Source of the DNA: Martinezella dioscoreae
Lineage (GTDB): Bacteria; Pseudomonadota; Alphaproteobacteria; Rhizobiales; Rhizobiaceae
Reading direction: 5' to 3'
Assembly (NCBI RefSeq): GCF_009176305.1
Contig: NZ_BLAJ01000009.1
Span: 62,001-126,000 of the forward strand
Length of the DNA: 64,000 nucleotides
Under the pieces are notes generated by a model. The model did no database searches and was not told where the DNA came from. It worked only from the letters and a program-made list of their open reading frames with translations. A program made the position numbers and the translations under genes. Below are positions 18,824 through 27,438 of this stretch, in pieces; the stretch's first letter is position 1; each line of letters begins with the position of its first letter.

Positions 18824-19531
18824 TCAGAACTGATCGTCGTCCTCGTCGTCGCGGCTGGTCGACTTCAGCGACTTCAGCTTGGCGAAAACAGCGTCGGCGT
18901 CGATTTCCTTTTCCTTCTCTTCTTCGCGATCGTAGCTGAAGCCGAGCTTTTCGGTTTCCTGAGCCGGCTGCAGGGTTGCGCCGAGTTCGGCGGCGGTCGG
19001 CAGCGGACGGCCCTTTGATGCCTTTTCGACTTCCATGTCGAGGTCGATCTGGCTGCAGAGGCCGAGCGTGACCGGATCCATCGGCGTCAGGTTGGCCGAG
19101 TTCCAGTGCGTGCGGTCGCGAATCTGCTCGATGGTCGACTTGGTGGTGCCGACGAGGCGTGAAATCTGCGCATCCTTCAGTTCAGGATGATTGCGCACCA
19201 GCCAGAGGATAGCGTTCGGACGGTCCTGACGCTTGGAGACCGGCGTGTAACGCGGGCCGCGGCGCTTGGATTCCGGCACGCGAACCTTTGGCTCGGAAAG
19301 CTTCAGCTTATGGTTCGGGTTGGCTTCAGCACGGGCGATTTCATCGCGGGTCAGCTGGCCGGTCGAGATCGGGTCGAGGCCCTTGATGCCCTGCGCTGCT
19401 TCGCCATCGGCAATAGCCTTCACTTCGAGCGGATGCAGCTTGCAGAACTGCGCGATCTGGTCGAATGACAAGGCCGTATTGTCGACAAGCCAGATGGCGG
19501 TTGCCTTCGGCATGAGCAATTGTTGAGCCAT
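18824..19531 (-). CDS. trcR: TrcR-type cell-cycle regulator (DUF1013)
   Basis: This family is confined mostly to alphaproteobacteria and is annotated as cell-cycle transcriptional regulator TrcR. The 235-residue protein starts MAQQLLMPKATAIWLVDNT and has two HTH-like segments: LSFDQIAQFCKLHPLEVKAI (residues about 20-40) and LKDAQISRLVGTTKSTIEQI (about 115-135). The tail is highly acidic, ending DDEDDDQF. The frame extends to 19756 but ATG 19531 is the conserved start. It is monocistronic with its own terminator and diverges from acsA. The specific targets are unknown from sequence. Confidence 0.85.
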   Translation of the reverse strand: MAQQLLMPKATAIWLVDNTALSFDQIAQFCKLHPLEVKAIADGEAAQGIKGLDPISTGQLTRDEIARAEANPNHKLKLSEPKVRVPESKRRGPRYTPVSKRQDRPNAILWLVRNHPELKDAQISRLVGTTKSTIEQIRDRTHWNSANLTPMDPVTLGLCSQIDLDMEVEKASKGRPLPTAAELGATLQPAQETEKLGFSYDREEEKEKEIDADAVFAKLKSLKSTSRDDEDDDQF

Positions 19532-19755
19532 GGATATAGTCCTTCTGTCAGTCCGCGCCGGTGTCGCGGTCCGGGGTGTAACACCACATTGTCCGGGAAA
19601 TACGGCCCTATATAGCGATAGTGTCGCGGAATTGCAATTCTTTGCGCATGAAATGCACTTTGTCCAATTGCTGTCGTAGTTTGACCTGCTATTTATTGCG
19701 CGGAAAGAGCACTCGCGGTTACAAAATCGGCGTGCGAGGATTTGAGGAGGAAACA

Positions 19756-21714
19756 ATGTCGGAGAAGATCCATCCCGTGACGAAACCGGTCAAGGCGCGC
19801 GCCCTGATCGACAAGGCGAAGTACCAGAAATGGTATGAGCAGAGCGTCGAGGATCCCGACAAGTTCTGGGGCAAGCACGGCAAGCGCATCGACTGGTTCA
19901 AGCCCTATACCAAGGTCAAGAATACGTCCTTTACCGGCAAGGTCTCGATCAAGTGGTTCGAGGATGGCGTCACCAACGTTTCCTATAATTGCATTGACCG
20001 GCATCTGAAGAAGCATGGCGATCGCGTCGCCTTCATCTGGGAAGGCGACAACCCCTATATCGACAAGAAGATCACTTATAACGAGCTCTACGAGCAGGTC
20101 TGCCGGCTGGCGAATGTGCTGAAGAAGCACGGCGTCAAGAAGGGCGACCGCGTCACCATCTACATGCCGATGATCCCGGAAGCCGCCTATGCGATGCTGG
20201 CCTGTGCCCGTATCGGCGCAGTGCATTCGGTCGTCTTCGGCGGCTTCTCGCCGGAAGCGCTCGCCGGCCGTATAGTCGATTGCGCCTCGACCGTCGTCAT
20301 CACCTGCGATGAAGGTGTCCGCGGCGGCAAGTCCATCCCGCTGAAGGAAAACACCGATAAGGCCATTCAGATCGCCGCCAAGCAGAAGGTCGCGGTCAAG
20401 ACCGTCATCGCCGTGCGGCGCACCGGCGGCAAGGTTGCTTGGGAGCCCGGCCGCGATGTCTGGTATCACGAGGAAACCGCCAAGGTGAAGGCGGAGTGCC
20501 CGCCGGCAAAGATGAAGGCGGAAGACCCGCTCTTCATCCTTTACACGTCAGGTTCCACGGGCAAGCCGAAGGGCGTGCTGCACACGACGGCCGGCTACCT
20601 CGTTTACGCGGCGATGACGCACGAATACACGTTCGACTATCATCCCGGCGATATCTATTGGTGCACGGCCGATGTCGGCTGGGTGACCGGCCATTCCTAT
20701 ATCGTCTACGGGCCGCTCGCCAATGCAGCGACCTCGCTGATGTTCGAAGGCGTGCCGAACCACCCGGATCAGGGCCGTTTCTGGGACGTCATCGACAAGC
20801 ACGAGGTCAATATCTTCTATACTGCGCCGACGGCGATCCGCTCGCTGATGGGCGCCGGCGATCATTTCGTCAAGCGTGCCTCGCGCTCCAGCCTGCGCGT
20901 CCTTGGCACCGTCGGCGAGCCTATCAATCCCGAAGCCTGGGAATGGTATTACAAGGTGGTCGGCGACAGCCGCTGCCCGATCGTCGATACGTGGTGGCAG
21001 ACGGAAACGGGCGGCCACATGATCACACCGCTTCCGGGCGCGACCGATCTGAAGGCCGGTTCGGCGACGCTGCCCTTCTTCGGCGTGCAGCCGCAGCTGG
21101 TCGACAATGAAGGCAACGTGCTGGAAGGGCCGGCCGACGGCAATCTCGTCATCGCCGACAGCTGGCCCGGCCAGATGCGCACCGTCTATGGCGACCATGA
21201 GCGCTTCATCCAGACCTATTTCTCCACCTACAAGGGCAAGTACTTCACGGGCGACGGCTGCCGTCGCGACGAGGACGGCTATTACTGGATCACCGGTCGC
21301 GTCGACGACGTGCTCAACGTCTCCGGTCACCGCCTCGGCACGGCAGAAGTGGAATCGGCGCTCGTATCCCACAAGCATGTCTCGGAGGCGGCCGTCGTCG
21401 GCTATCCGCACTCCATCAAGGGCCAGGGCATCTATTGCTACGTGACGCTGATGGTCGGGATGGAAGGCACTGAAGCGCTGCGACAGGAACTGATAAAGCA
21501 TGTCCGCGCCGAAATCGGCCCGATCGCCTCACCGGACAAGATCCAGTTTACCCCTGGCCTGCCGAAAACACGCTCCGGCAAGATCATGCGCCGCATCCTG
21601 CGCAAGATCGCCGAAGATGATTTCGGCGCGCTTGGCGATACTTCGACGCTCGCCGATCCTGCTGTCGTCGACGATCTGATCGCTAACAGGCAGAACAAGG
21701 CGGATGCGGCGTAG
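19756..21714 (+). CDS. acsA: Acetyl-CoA synthetase (AMP-forming)
   Basis: Acs activates acetate with ATP to acetyl-AMP and then acetyl-CoA, feeding the TCA/glyoxylate routes. The 652-residue protein has the adenylate-forming signature YTSGSTGKPKGVLHT, WWQTETGGHM, YFTGDGCRRDEDGYYWITGR and the C-terminal GLPKTRSGKIMRRILRK, whose lysine before the last IMRR is the acetylation-controlled residue. GAGGAGG precedes ATG 19756. A long upstream frame from 19621 is rejected. The 224-base spacer to trcR must hold both divergent promoters. Confidence 0.96.
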   Translation: MSEKIHPVTKPVKARALIDKAKYQKWYEQSVEDPDKFWGKHGKRIDWFKPYTKVKNTSFTGKVSIKWFEDGVTNVSYNCIDRHLKKHGDRVAFIWEGDNPYIDKKITYNELYEQVCRLANVLKKHGVKKGDRVTIYMPMIPEAAYAMLACARIGAVHSVVFGGFSPEALAGRIVDCASTVVITCDEGVRGGKSIPLKENTDKAIQIAAKQKVAVKTVIAVRRTGGKVAWEPGRDVWYHEETAKVKAECPPAKMKAEDPLFILYTSGSTGKPKGVLHTTAGYLVYAAMTHEYTFDYHPGDIYWCTADVGWVTGHSYIVYGPLANAATSLMFEGVPNHPDQGRFWDVIDKHEVNIFYTAPTAIRSLMGAGDHFVKRASRSSLRVLGTVGEPINPEAWEWYYKVVGDSRCPIVDTWWQTETGGHMITPLPGATDLKAGSATLPFFGVQPQLVDNEGNVLEGPADGNLVIADSWPGQMRTVYGDHERFIQTYFSTYKGKYFTGDGCRRDEDGYYWITGRVDDVLNVSGHRLGTAEVESALVSHKHVSEAAVVGYPHSIKGQGIYCYVTLMVGMEGTEALRQELIKHVRAEIGPIASPDKIQFTPGLPKTRSGKIMRRILRKIAEDDFGALGDTSTLADPAVVDDLIANRQNKADAA

Positions 21715-21744
21715 GTTGAGCCAGGGGCACTGAGTCATTTGACA

Positions 21745-21771
21745 TTAGGCGAGAGCTTGGCTCTCGCCTAA
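21745..21771 (+). terminator. Bidirectional terminator between acsA and hydrolase
   Basis: A 12-bp perfect stem, TTAGGCGAGAGC (21745-21756) with GCTCTCGCCTAA (21760-21771), closes a 3-nt loop. It lies between two convergent genes. T tracts are short on both sides (ATCTTT on plus, AATGTC on minus). Confidence 0.7.
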
Positions 21772-21776
21772 ATCTT

Positions 21777-22769
21777 TCATCTTGCAGTGCTGAAAAAAGC
21801 AACTGCCATTTGAGCAACATAGTTGTGCACGTTTTCTCGCACCAAGCCAGCAACATCGGTAAAGACAGCTGGTGCGGCCTTCAGGCCTTGCGGCGTGGGT
21901 TCAGGCAAAAACGTATAATGGCCCACCCCGCCGCCCATGATTTCAAGGGAGCTCGAGCGCACATTCTCGTGGAGCCATGTGCAGCATTCGTGGGCCGGCG
22001 CTATGACATCCGCATCGCCGCCAACGACCTGAACTGGTGCTGTTATTTCCTCGAGACTTTCCTTGGAAAAGCCGAGAACCGACCGACCTGGCGCGATCGC
22101 CAAAGCGGCTTTTAATCGATCATCCCTAAAACTGTCCCGTCGTCGATTCCATGATTCCAGGAATATCTCATCTTGGAGAAGCGAGGGAATGTGATCCGCC
22201 AAATGAGGGAATTCTCTCGGTCCTCGTATCGGGCTCTTCTGAGGGTTATCCGGTTCGAACTGAGAGTACGCAACGCGCGCGCCGACGAGCAGCATCGCGG
22301 TATAGGCGCCGGCGGAGAAACCCGCGACGTAGGCATGCTTTTCGATAGCCCCGCCCAAAACCTCTCTCCAGTCATTGGCATCGAGCAAGGCGGTCAGATC
22401 GGCCGCCCGCTCCCAGAGACAGAGAAATCCCTCAGCTCTGTAAGGTTCTGAACCTGTGTGGCCGTGATGATCGATGCCCAGGGCCACAAAGCCGGCCTGC
22501 GCCAGGCGATGTCCGAGCCATTCCAGGCCAATGGCAAGGCCGCCCGATCCGTGAGACAGCAACACCAGGGAGCGCGGATCGGTGGATTTCTTCATCGGCG
22601 CGTTGGGCGCGACCGGCTTTTGCTTGAACCAGGACGGCGAGGGTGCGATTTCGACTGCATCATCATTGGCCGGATACCACGCGCACCAAGCCAAAGGGCG
22701 GTGGCCCGTCCGGCTCCAGTTTGCGCGTTTCCTATCAAGGGACAGACCTTGAGAGAAACCTACAGGCAT
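21777..22769 (-). CDS. Alpha/beta hydrolase, dienelactone/PAF-acetylhydrolase-like
   Basis: A 330-residue cytosolic esterase-like protein. Seen: oxyanion-region LVLLSHGSGGLAIGLEWL, VALGIDHHGHTGS, the nucleophile elbow VAGFSAGAYTAML (serine in GFSAG), the acid region VVGGDADVIAP, and a candidate catalytic histidine in GGGVGHYTFLPE. This pattern fits predicted dienelactone hydrolases (COG4188-type). No signal peptide is evident. The natural substrate is unknown. It is single, convergent with acsA. Confidence 0.75.
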   Translation of the reverse strand: MPVGFSQGLSLDRKRANWSRTGHRPLAWCAWYPANDDAVEIAPSPSWFKQKPVAPNAPMKKSTDPRSLVLLSHGSGGLAIGLEWLGHRLAQAGFVALGIDHHGHTGSEPYRAEGFLCLWERAADLTALLDANDWREVLGGAIEKHAYVAGFSAGAYTAMLLVGARVAYSQFEPDNPQKSPIRGPREFPHLADHIPSLLQDEIFLESWNRRRDSFRDDRLKAALAIAPGRSVLGFSKESLEEITAPVQVVGGDADVIAPAHECCTWLHENVRSSSLEIMGGGVGHYTFLPEPTPQGLKAAPAVFTDVAGLVRENVHNYVAQMAVAFFSTAR

Positions 22770-22801
22770 TATTCTCTCATCGAATTACGGCTAACCTAAA
22801 C

Positions 22802-23029
22802 TCAAAAATCGATCGCACGGCCGTTGATTTCCCAGTCGCCGAAGCGTGCGGGGTCGGCGCCGCCGCGGCCGCCGATTTCGGGGGGAAGTTCGGCCTGTGC
22901 TTGAGCTTCCTGCGCCTTGCGGCGCTCTTCTGCTTCGGCGAGGGCGCGCTTGGCCGCGGGTGAGAGCGGCTTGCGGGTGATTTCACCGGCTTCGGTGTCG
23001 AGTCTATTGTCGTTATCTGCGGTTTGCAT
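22802..23029 (-). CDS. DUF1674 protein, SDH assembly factor 4-like
   Basis: A 75-residue protein ending with the family signature GGADPARFGDWEINGRAIDF region, shared with mitochondrial SDHAF4, which helps load FAD subunit of succinate dehydrogenase. The N-terminal half is lysine/glutamate-rich and helical (AAKRALAEAEERRKAQEAQ). ATG 23029 is the only sensible start; the open frame continues to 23875 antisense to htpX and is not real. It diverges from htpX across 111 bases. Function is by homology only. Confidence 0.8.
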   Translation of the reverse strand: MQTADNDNRLDTEAGEITRKPLSPAAKRALAEAEERRKAQEAQAQAELPPEIGGRGGADPARFGDWEINGRAIDF

Positions 23030-23140
23030 GGTCTCGCGCGACCTCCGAAATATTGAAATGGAGGGAGGAATAGCCAAATCATAGTGCGTCCGGCCGCAAA
23101 GAAAAAGGTTCGGACTGCCGATCGTGTTGGAGACCCCTCG

Positions 23141-24139
23141 ATGAATCTCATGCGTACTGCCATGCTGCTTGCCTTCATGACCGCGCTCTTCATGGGCGTC
23201 GGCTATCTGATCGGCGGCCAATCGGGCATGCTGATCGCATTGGTCGCCGCCGCCGGCATGAATTTCTTTTCCTACTGGAATTCCGACCGCATGGTGCTGT
23301 CCACCTATGGTGCGCAGGAGGTCGATGAGCGAAGCGCGCCGGAATTCTACCGCATCGTTCGCGATCTCGCCCGCAATGCCGGCCTGCCTATGCCGAAGGT
23401 TTATCTTTATGACAGCCCGCAGCCGAATGCTTTCGCGACGGGCCGTAATCCGGAAAATGCCGCTGTCGCTGCCTCCACCGGCCTGCTGCACGCGCTGACG
23501 CCGGAGGAGGTGGCCGGTGTGATGGCGCACGAGCTTGCCCACGTGCAGAACCGCGACACGCTGACGATGACGATCACAGCGACGCTTGCCGGTGCTATTT
23601 CCATGCTCGGCAATTTCGCTTTCTTCTTCGGCGGCCGCCGCGACAACAACAATCCGCTCGGCATGATCGGTGTCCTTGTCGCGATGATCGTTGCCCCCCT
23701 GGCCGCCATGCTGGTGCAGATGGCGATCAGCCGCACGCGCGAATATTCTGCCGACCGCCGCGGCGCGGAAATCTGCGGCAATCCGCTTTGGCTTGCCTCC
23801 GCGCTCGGCAAGATCGCCCGCGGCGCGGCGCATATTCCGAACGAAGAGGCTGAAGGCCATCCGGCGACGGCGCATATGTTCATCATCAATCCGCTCTCAG
23901 GCGAGCGCATGGACAATCTGTTTTCCACCCATCCGAACACGGAAAACCGCATCGCCGCGCTGCATGACATGGCCCGTTACGGTGGCGGCGGTGCTTCGCC
24001 GATGACACCGTCTTCTGGCCCATCTTCGGGCTTTGGCTCGACGGGACCGTCCTTCACTGCTAATCCGGGGCGCAAATCGCGCTCCGTGCCGAATACGGGT
24101 CGCGGTGGTTCGCAACCGCCGAAGGGTCCCTGGTCTTGA
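23141..24139 (+). CDS. htpX: Membrane zinc metalloprotease HtpX
   Basis: HtpX is an inner-membrane M48 protease degrading misfolded membrane proteins together with FtsH. The 332-residue protein has two N-terminal membrane segments (TAMLLAFMTALFMGVGYLIG and the GMLIALVAAAGM region), the zinc motif MAHELAHVQNRDT (HExxH), two further hydrophobic segments (IGVLVAMIVAPLAAMLVQM) and the third ligand region REYSADRRGAE. A Ser/Gly-rich tail follows the family core. ATG 23141 is chosen for the MNLMRT start. The stop overlaps the start of rsmB. Confidence 0.93.
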   Translation: MNLMRTAMLLAFMTALFMGVGYLIGGQSGMLIALVAAAGMNFFSYWNSDRMVLSTYGAQEVDERSAPEFYRIVRDLARNAGLPMPKVYLYDSPQPNAFATGRNPENAAVAASTGLLHALTPEEVAGVMAHELAHVQNRDTLTMTITATLAGAISMLGNFAFFFGGRRDNNNPLGMIGVLVAMIVAPLAAMLVQMAISRTREYSADRRGAEICGNPLWLASALGKIARGAAHIPNEEAEGHPATAHMFIINPLSGERMDNLFSTHPNTENRIAALHDMARYGGGGASPMTPSSGPSSGFGSTGPSFTANPGRKSRSVPNTGRGGSQPPKGPWS

Positions 24140-25545
24140 GTTCTGACACGAAAAACAAAGCTTCCGATAGAGATGGAAAACGATCGGGCAAGCGGCCTCA
24201 GCAATCGCGGCCGCTTGATTCGTTTCCACTCAAGCCCGGCCTTGCGGCCCGCGCGGCGGCGTCGAAGATCCTGGGGGCCGTGTTAGACCGCAAGACGCCG
24301 CTCGACGGCATGCTGGATGCCGAAGGCGGCAGCGCCGCCTATACGACACTTAGCGATAGCGACCGTGCGCTGGTACGCGCTATCTTGAACAGCGCGCTGC
24401 GCCACCTGCCGCGCATCGAGGCGGCGATCTCGTCGCTGCTCGATTCGCCGCTGCCGGAGGGCGCCCGTGCCCTGCATCATGTCCTCGTCGTTGGTGCGAC
24501 CCAGATCCTCTATCTCGACGTGCCGGATCATTCCGCTGTCGATCTTGCAGTGGAGCAGGCCAATCGCGATCCCCGCAATCGCCGCTTCGCCAAGCTGGTC
24601 AACGCCATTCTCCGCCGCATCGGTCGCGAGAAGCAGGCAATCCTTGAGCGGGTTGCGAACGTGCCGGCCATGCCCGCCTGGTTCCTGTCCCGCCTGGAAG
24701 CGGCCTATGGCGCGCCAGCCGCGCGCAAAATTTCCGACACGCAGCTTGAGCCGGCCGCTATCGATCTCACCGTGAAATCCGATGCCGAGGGCTGGGCGAA
24801 GCGGTTGAACGGCGTGGTGCTGCCGACCGGCGGCGTGCGGCTTGCCGCCTTCGAAGGTTCCATTCCCTCTCTCGAAGGTTTCGATGAGGGTGAGTGGTGG
24901 GTTCAGGATGCTGCCGCCAGCATTCCAGCAAAACTTTTCGGTTCGCTGGCCGGCAAGCGGGTGGTGGATCTCTGCGCAGCACCTGGCGGCAAGACGGCGC
25001 AACTCATTCTCGCCGGCGCTAAGGTCACGGCTCTCGATCAATCCGCCAATCGCCTGAAGAGGCTGTCCGGCAATCTGGCACGGCTTGGCTTCGAAGCAGA
25101 AACCGTCGTTGCCGATATGAGCAAATATCAACCCGACGAACTTTTCGATGCGGCTCTTCTCGATGCCCCCTGCTCCTCCACGGGAACGACGCGCCGCCAT
25201 CCGGACGTGCTGTGGACCAAGGGACCGGAGGATATCGCCAAGCTGGCCGCCCTGCAGGAACGCCTGCTTCGCCATGCCCTGACCTTGGTCAAGCCGGGCG
25301 GTGTGGTGGTCTTCTCCAATTGCTCGCTCGATCCCGAAGAGGGTGAGGATCTGGTTGCACGCCTGCTTGCCGATACTGGCAATGTCGAGCGCGTGCCGAT
25401 CGCATCAGGCGATTGGCCGGGTCTGGAAACGGCGATTTCGCCGCTTGGAGCCTTCCGCACCACGCCGGACATGCTGCCGCTTTCCGATGGCGTCGCCTCC
25501 GGCCTCGACGGCTTCTTTGCCGTCGTGCTTCGCCGCACGCATTAG
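24136..25545 (+). CDS. rsmB: RsmB/NOP-family rRNA (cytosine-C5)-methyltransferase
   Basis: A SAM-dependent RNA m5C methyltransferase with an N-terminal NusB-like domain (AARAAASKILGAVLDRKTPLD to about residue 170). The catalytic domain has the SAM site VVDLCAAPGGKTAQL, motif IV DAPCSSTGTTRRHPDVLW and motif VI FSNCSLDPEEGED, each with a conserved cysteine. The TTG start at 24136 shares four bases with the htpX stop (TTGA), suggesting coupling; no ATG alternative occurs early. At 469 residues it is slightly longer than E. coli RsmB because of a basic N-terminal tail. C967 specificity is inferred. Confidence 0.87.
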   Translation: MSSDTKNKASDRDGKRSGKRPQQSRPLDSFPLKPGLAARAAASKILGAVLDRKTPLDGMLDAEGGSAAYTTLSDSDRALVRAILNSALRHLPRIEAAISSLLDSPLPEGARALHHVLVVGATQILYLDVPDHSAVDLAVEQANRDPRNRRFAKLVNAILRRIGREKQAILERVANVPAMPAWFLSRLEAAYGAPAARKISDTQLEPAAIDLTVKSDAEGWAKRLNGVVLPTGGVRLAAFEGSIPSLEGFDEGEWWVQDAAASIPAKLFGSLAGKRVVDLCAAPGGKTAQLILAGAKVTALDQSANRLKRLSGNLARLGFEAETVVADMSKYQPDELFDAALLDAPCSSTGTTRRHPDVLWTKGPEDIAKLAALQERLLRHALTLVKPGGVVVFSNCSLDPEEGEDLVARLLADTGNVERVPIASGDWPGLETAISPLGAFRTTPDMLPLSDGVASGLDGFFAVVLRRTH

Positions 25546-25570
25546 TCCCCACCTCGAATCGTTTTTACCG

Positions 25571-25588
25571 GCCGGTTAAAAAACCGGC
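25571..25588 (+). terminator. Hairpin after rsmB, possible terminator
   Basis: GCCGGTT-AAAA-AACCGGC forms a 7-bp perfect stem 26 bases after the rsmB stop. No T tract follows, so termination is uncertain. Confidence 0.35.
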
Positions 25589-25637
25589 AAACATGTCTTT
25601 AATTGGTATATCTGTAACCTCTTTTTAACCACGGGTA

Positions 25638-27341
25638 ATGAGAGTAAGCAGAAGCAAATATGCAGATCTGCGGCAGGGTTTAGTGAGTTCATACATGCGG
25701 GAAGCATGGCGGCGGATGTCGCGCCGCGCGGCGTTGACGCGATTGCGTCTTACCCGCCACACGATGCGTGTGCCGGAGCGCCTGATCGTGGCACCGACCG
25801 ATCTGCGCAGCGTCGATCCCTTTTTCGTCGAGGAGCTTCTGAACGGCCGCATTCTGCTCGCCGGGCGCGTTCTGGAAACACAAGGTGCATCGCCCTTCTC
25901 ACTGGAGCTGCCGTCGCTTGCGTTTGCCGCCAGGCTGCATAATTTTCGCTGGCTGCGGCATTTACGGGCGGAAAAGAGCGATCAGGCCTCGGCCATGGCG
26001 CGATCGATCCTCACAGACTGGATTGCCGTCCACGGCCGCCGGCTGCATGGCCTTGCCTGGTCACCCGATATAGCGGCGCAGCGGCTGATCGCGCTTCTGT
26101 CGCATTCGCCCGTACTTTTGCAGGGCACGGATAGCGGTTTCTACCGCCGCTTCATGCGCATGCTCGTCTTCCATGTGCGCTTTCTGCGTCGGATCGTTGC
26201 GTCCTCGCCTGACGGCATCACCCGGTTCCGTGTGCGCATCGCGCTTGCCGTGGCCTCGGTCGCCATGCCGAGCAGTTCCCTCACGCTGAAACGGGCCGGT
26301 CAGGCGCTCGACCGGGAGATCGACCGGCAAATCCTGCAGGATGGCGGCCATATCTCCCGCAATCCGCGGGCGTCACTGGAATTGCTGCTCGATCTGCTGC
26401 CGCTGCGCCAGACCTATGTCAATCTCGGCCATGACGTACCGATCCGGCTCATCCCCGGCATCGACCGCATGTATCCGGCGCTGCGTTTCTTCCGCCATCA
26501 GGATGGCGATCTGGCGCTGTTCAACGGTGCGACCTCGACGCTTGCCAACGAGCTGATGTCGGTGCTGCGCTATGACGAGACGGCCGGCCAGACCTTCAAG
26601 GCACTACCGCACACGAAATATCATCGTTTGGCCGCCGGCTCGGCCGTCGTCATCGTTGATGCCGGCTCTGCTGGCTCCGTCGATCTCAGCCGCACGGCGC
26701 ATGCCGGCTGTCTTTCCTTCGAGATGTCGTCTGGCAAGTCGCGCTTCATCATCAATTCCGGCGCGCCTGAATTTGCGGGTGACCGCTTCATGCAGGCGGC
26801 GCGGGCGACTGCGGCGCATTCGACCGTCACGCTCAACGACACCTCGTCCTGTCAGTTCTCCAAATCGAAATCGCTTGGGCCGATCATGGTCAGCGGCGTC
26901 AAGAAGGTCATCGTCGAGCGCGCCGAGACCGAAGACGGGCGAGACTATGTCCGTGCCGCGCATGACGGCTATCTCTCCGCCTTCGGCTACGTCCATGAGC
27001 GCGAGATCAGTCTGAATGCCAGCGGCACGATCGTCGCCGGCCGCGACCGGTTCTTCGTGCCGGAGGGCAAGAAGCATCAGCCGAAGGGTGAGGGCATTGC
27101 TTCTGCCCGTTTTCACATTCACCCCTCCATCAGCCTGCTGCAGACCGAGACGGATGCCGCGCTGCTGATCGCCCCGGATGGAGAGACCTGGATCTTCTCC
27201 TCCCCCGGTAACGAGGTGCTGGTCGCGGAAGATATCTTCTTTGCCGATCCCTCAGGCATGCGCTCCTCCGATCAGCTTGAGATTGTCTTCCGGATCACGG
27301 AAAAGCCGGAAATCCGCTGGTTTTTATCGCATCGGCCATAG
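25638..27341 (+). CDS. Heparinase II/III-like protein
   Basis: A 567-residue protein of the heparinase II/III family. The N-terminal half is alpha/alpha-barrel-like (LHNFRWLRHLRAEKSDQAS, DGGHISRNPRASLELLLDLL) and the C-terminal half is the beta-sheet heparinase domain (AGCLSFEMSSGKSRFIINSGAP, ATAAHSTVTLNDTSS, YVRAAHDGYLSAFGYVHER). No clear signal peptide is seen, so the substrate and compartment are uncertain; an envelope glycan is a guess. It lies between rsmB and purH, an arrangement I recall in other Rhizobiales. ATG 25638 fits; the next is 25695. A CtrA-like sequence lies just upstream. Confidence 0.82.
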   Translation: MRVSRSKYADLRQGLVSSYMREAWRRMSRRAALTRLRLTRHTMRVPERLIVAPTDLRSVDPFFVEELLNGRILLAGRVLETQGASPFSLELPSLAFAARLHNFRWLRHLRAEKSDQASAMARSILTDWIAVHGRRLHGLAWSPDIAAQRLIALLSHSPVLLQGTDSGFYRRFMRMLVFHVRFLRRIVASSPDGITRFRVRIALAVASVAMPSSSLTLKRAGQALDREIDRQILQDGGHISRNPRASLELLLDLLPLRQTYVNLGHDVPIRLIPGIDRMYPALRFFRHQDGDLALFNGATSTLANELMSVLRYDETAGQTFKALPHTKYHRLAAGSAVVIVDAGSAGSVDLSRTAHAGCLSFEMSSGKSRFIINSGAPEFAGDRFMQAARATAAHSTVTLNDTSSCQFSKSKSLGPIMVSGVKKVIVERAETEDGRDYVRAAHDGYLSAFGYVHEREISLNASGTIVAGRDRFFVPEGKKHQPKGEGIASARFHIHPSISLLQTETDAALLIAPDGETWIFSSPGNEVLVAEDIFFADPSGMRSSDQLEIVFRITEKPEIRWFLSHRP

Positions 27342-27364
27342 GCTAAGCGCGTGAGCTATGCTAA

Positions 27365-27397
27365 CGGGGCGGCATTATCCGTCCCGCACCCTTTTTT
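27365..27397 (+). terminator. Terminator-like hairpin ahead of purH
   Basis: CGGGGCGG (27365-ish) pairs with CCGTCCCG ending 27386 (8 bp with one G-U), followed after CACCC by TTTTTT (27392-27397). It can end the heparinase transcript or be the expression platform of a purH leader; see findings. Confidence 0.45.
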
Positions 27398-27438
27398 GCC
27401 GGACGCCACATCTCCCTATGCCAGACCGGAGAAAGCCC

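Noticed and set aside
22802..23875. 357-codon open frame antisense to htpX
   Set aside because: Only its last 75 codons encode the DUF1674 protein; the rest lies opposite htpX, reads as a shadow (His/Gly/Arg-rich) and has no domain.
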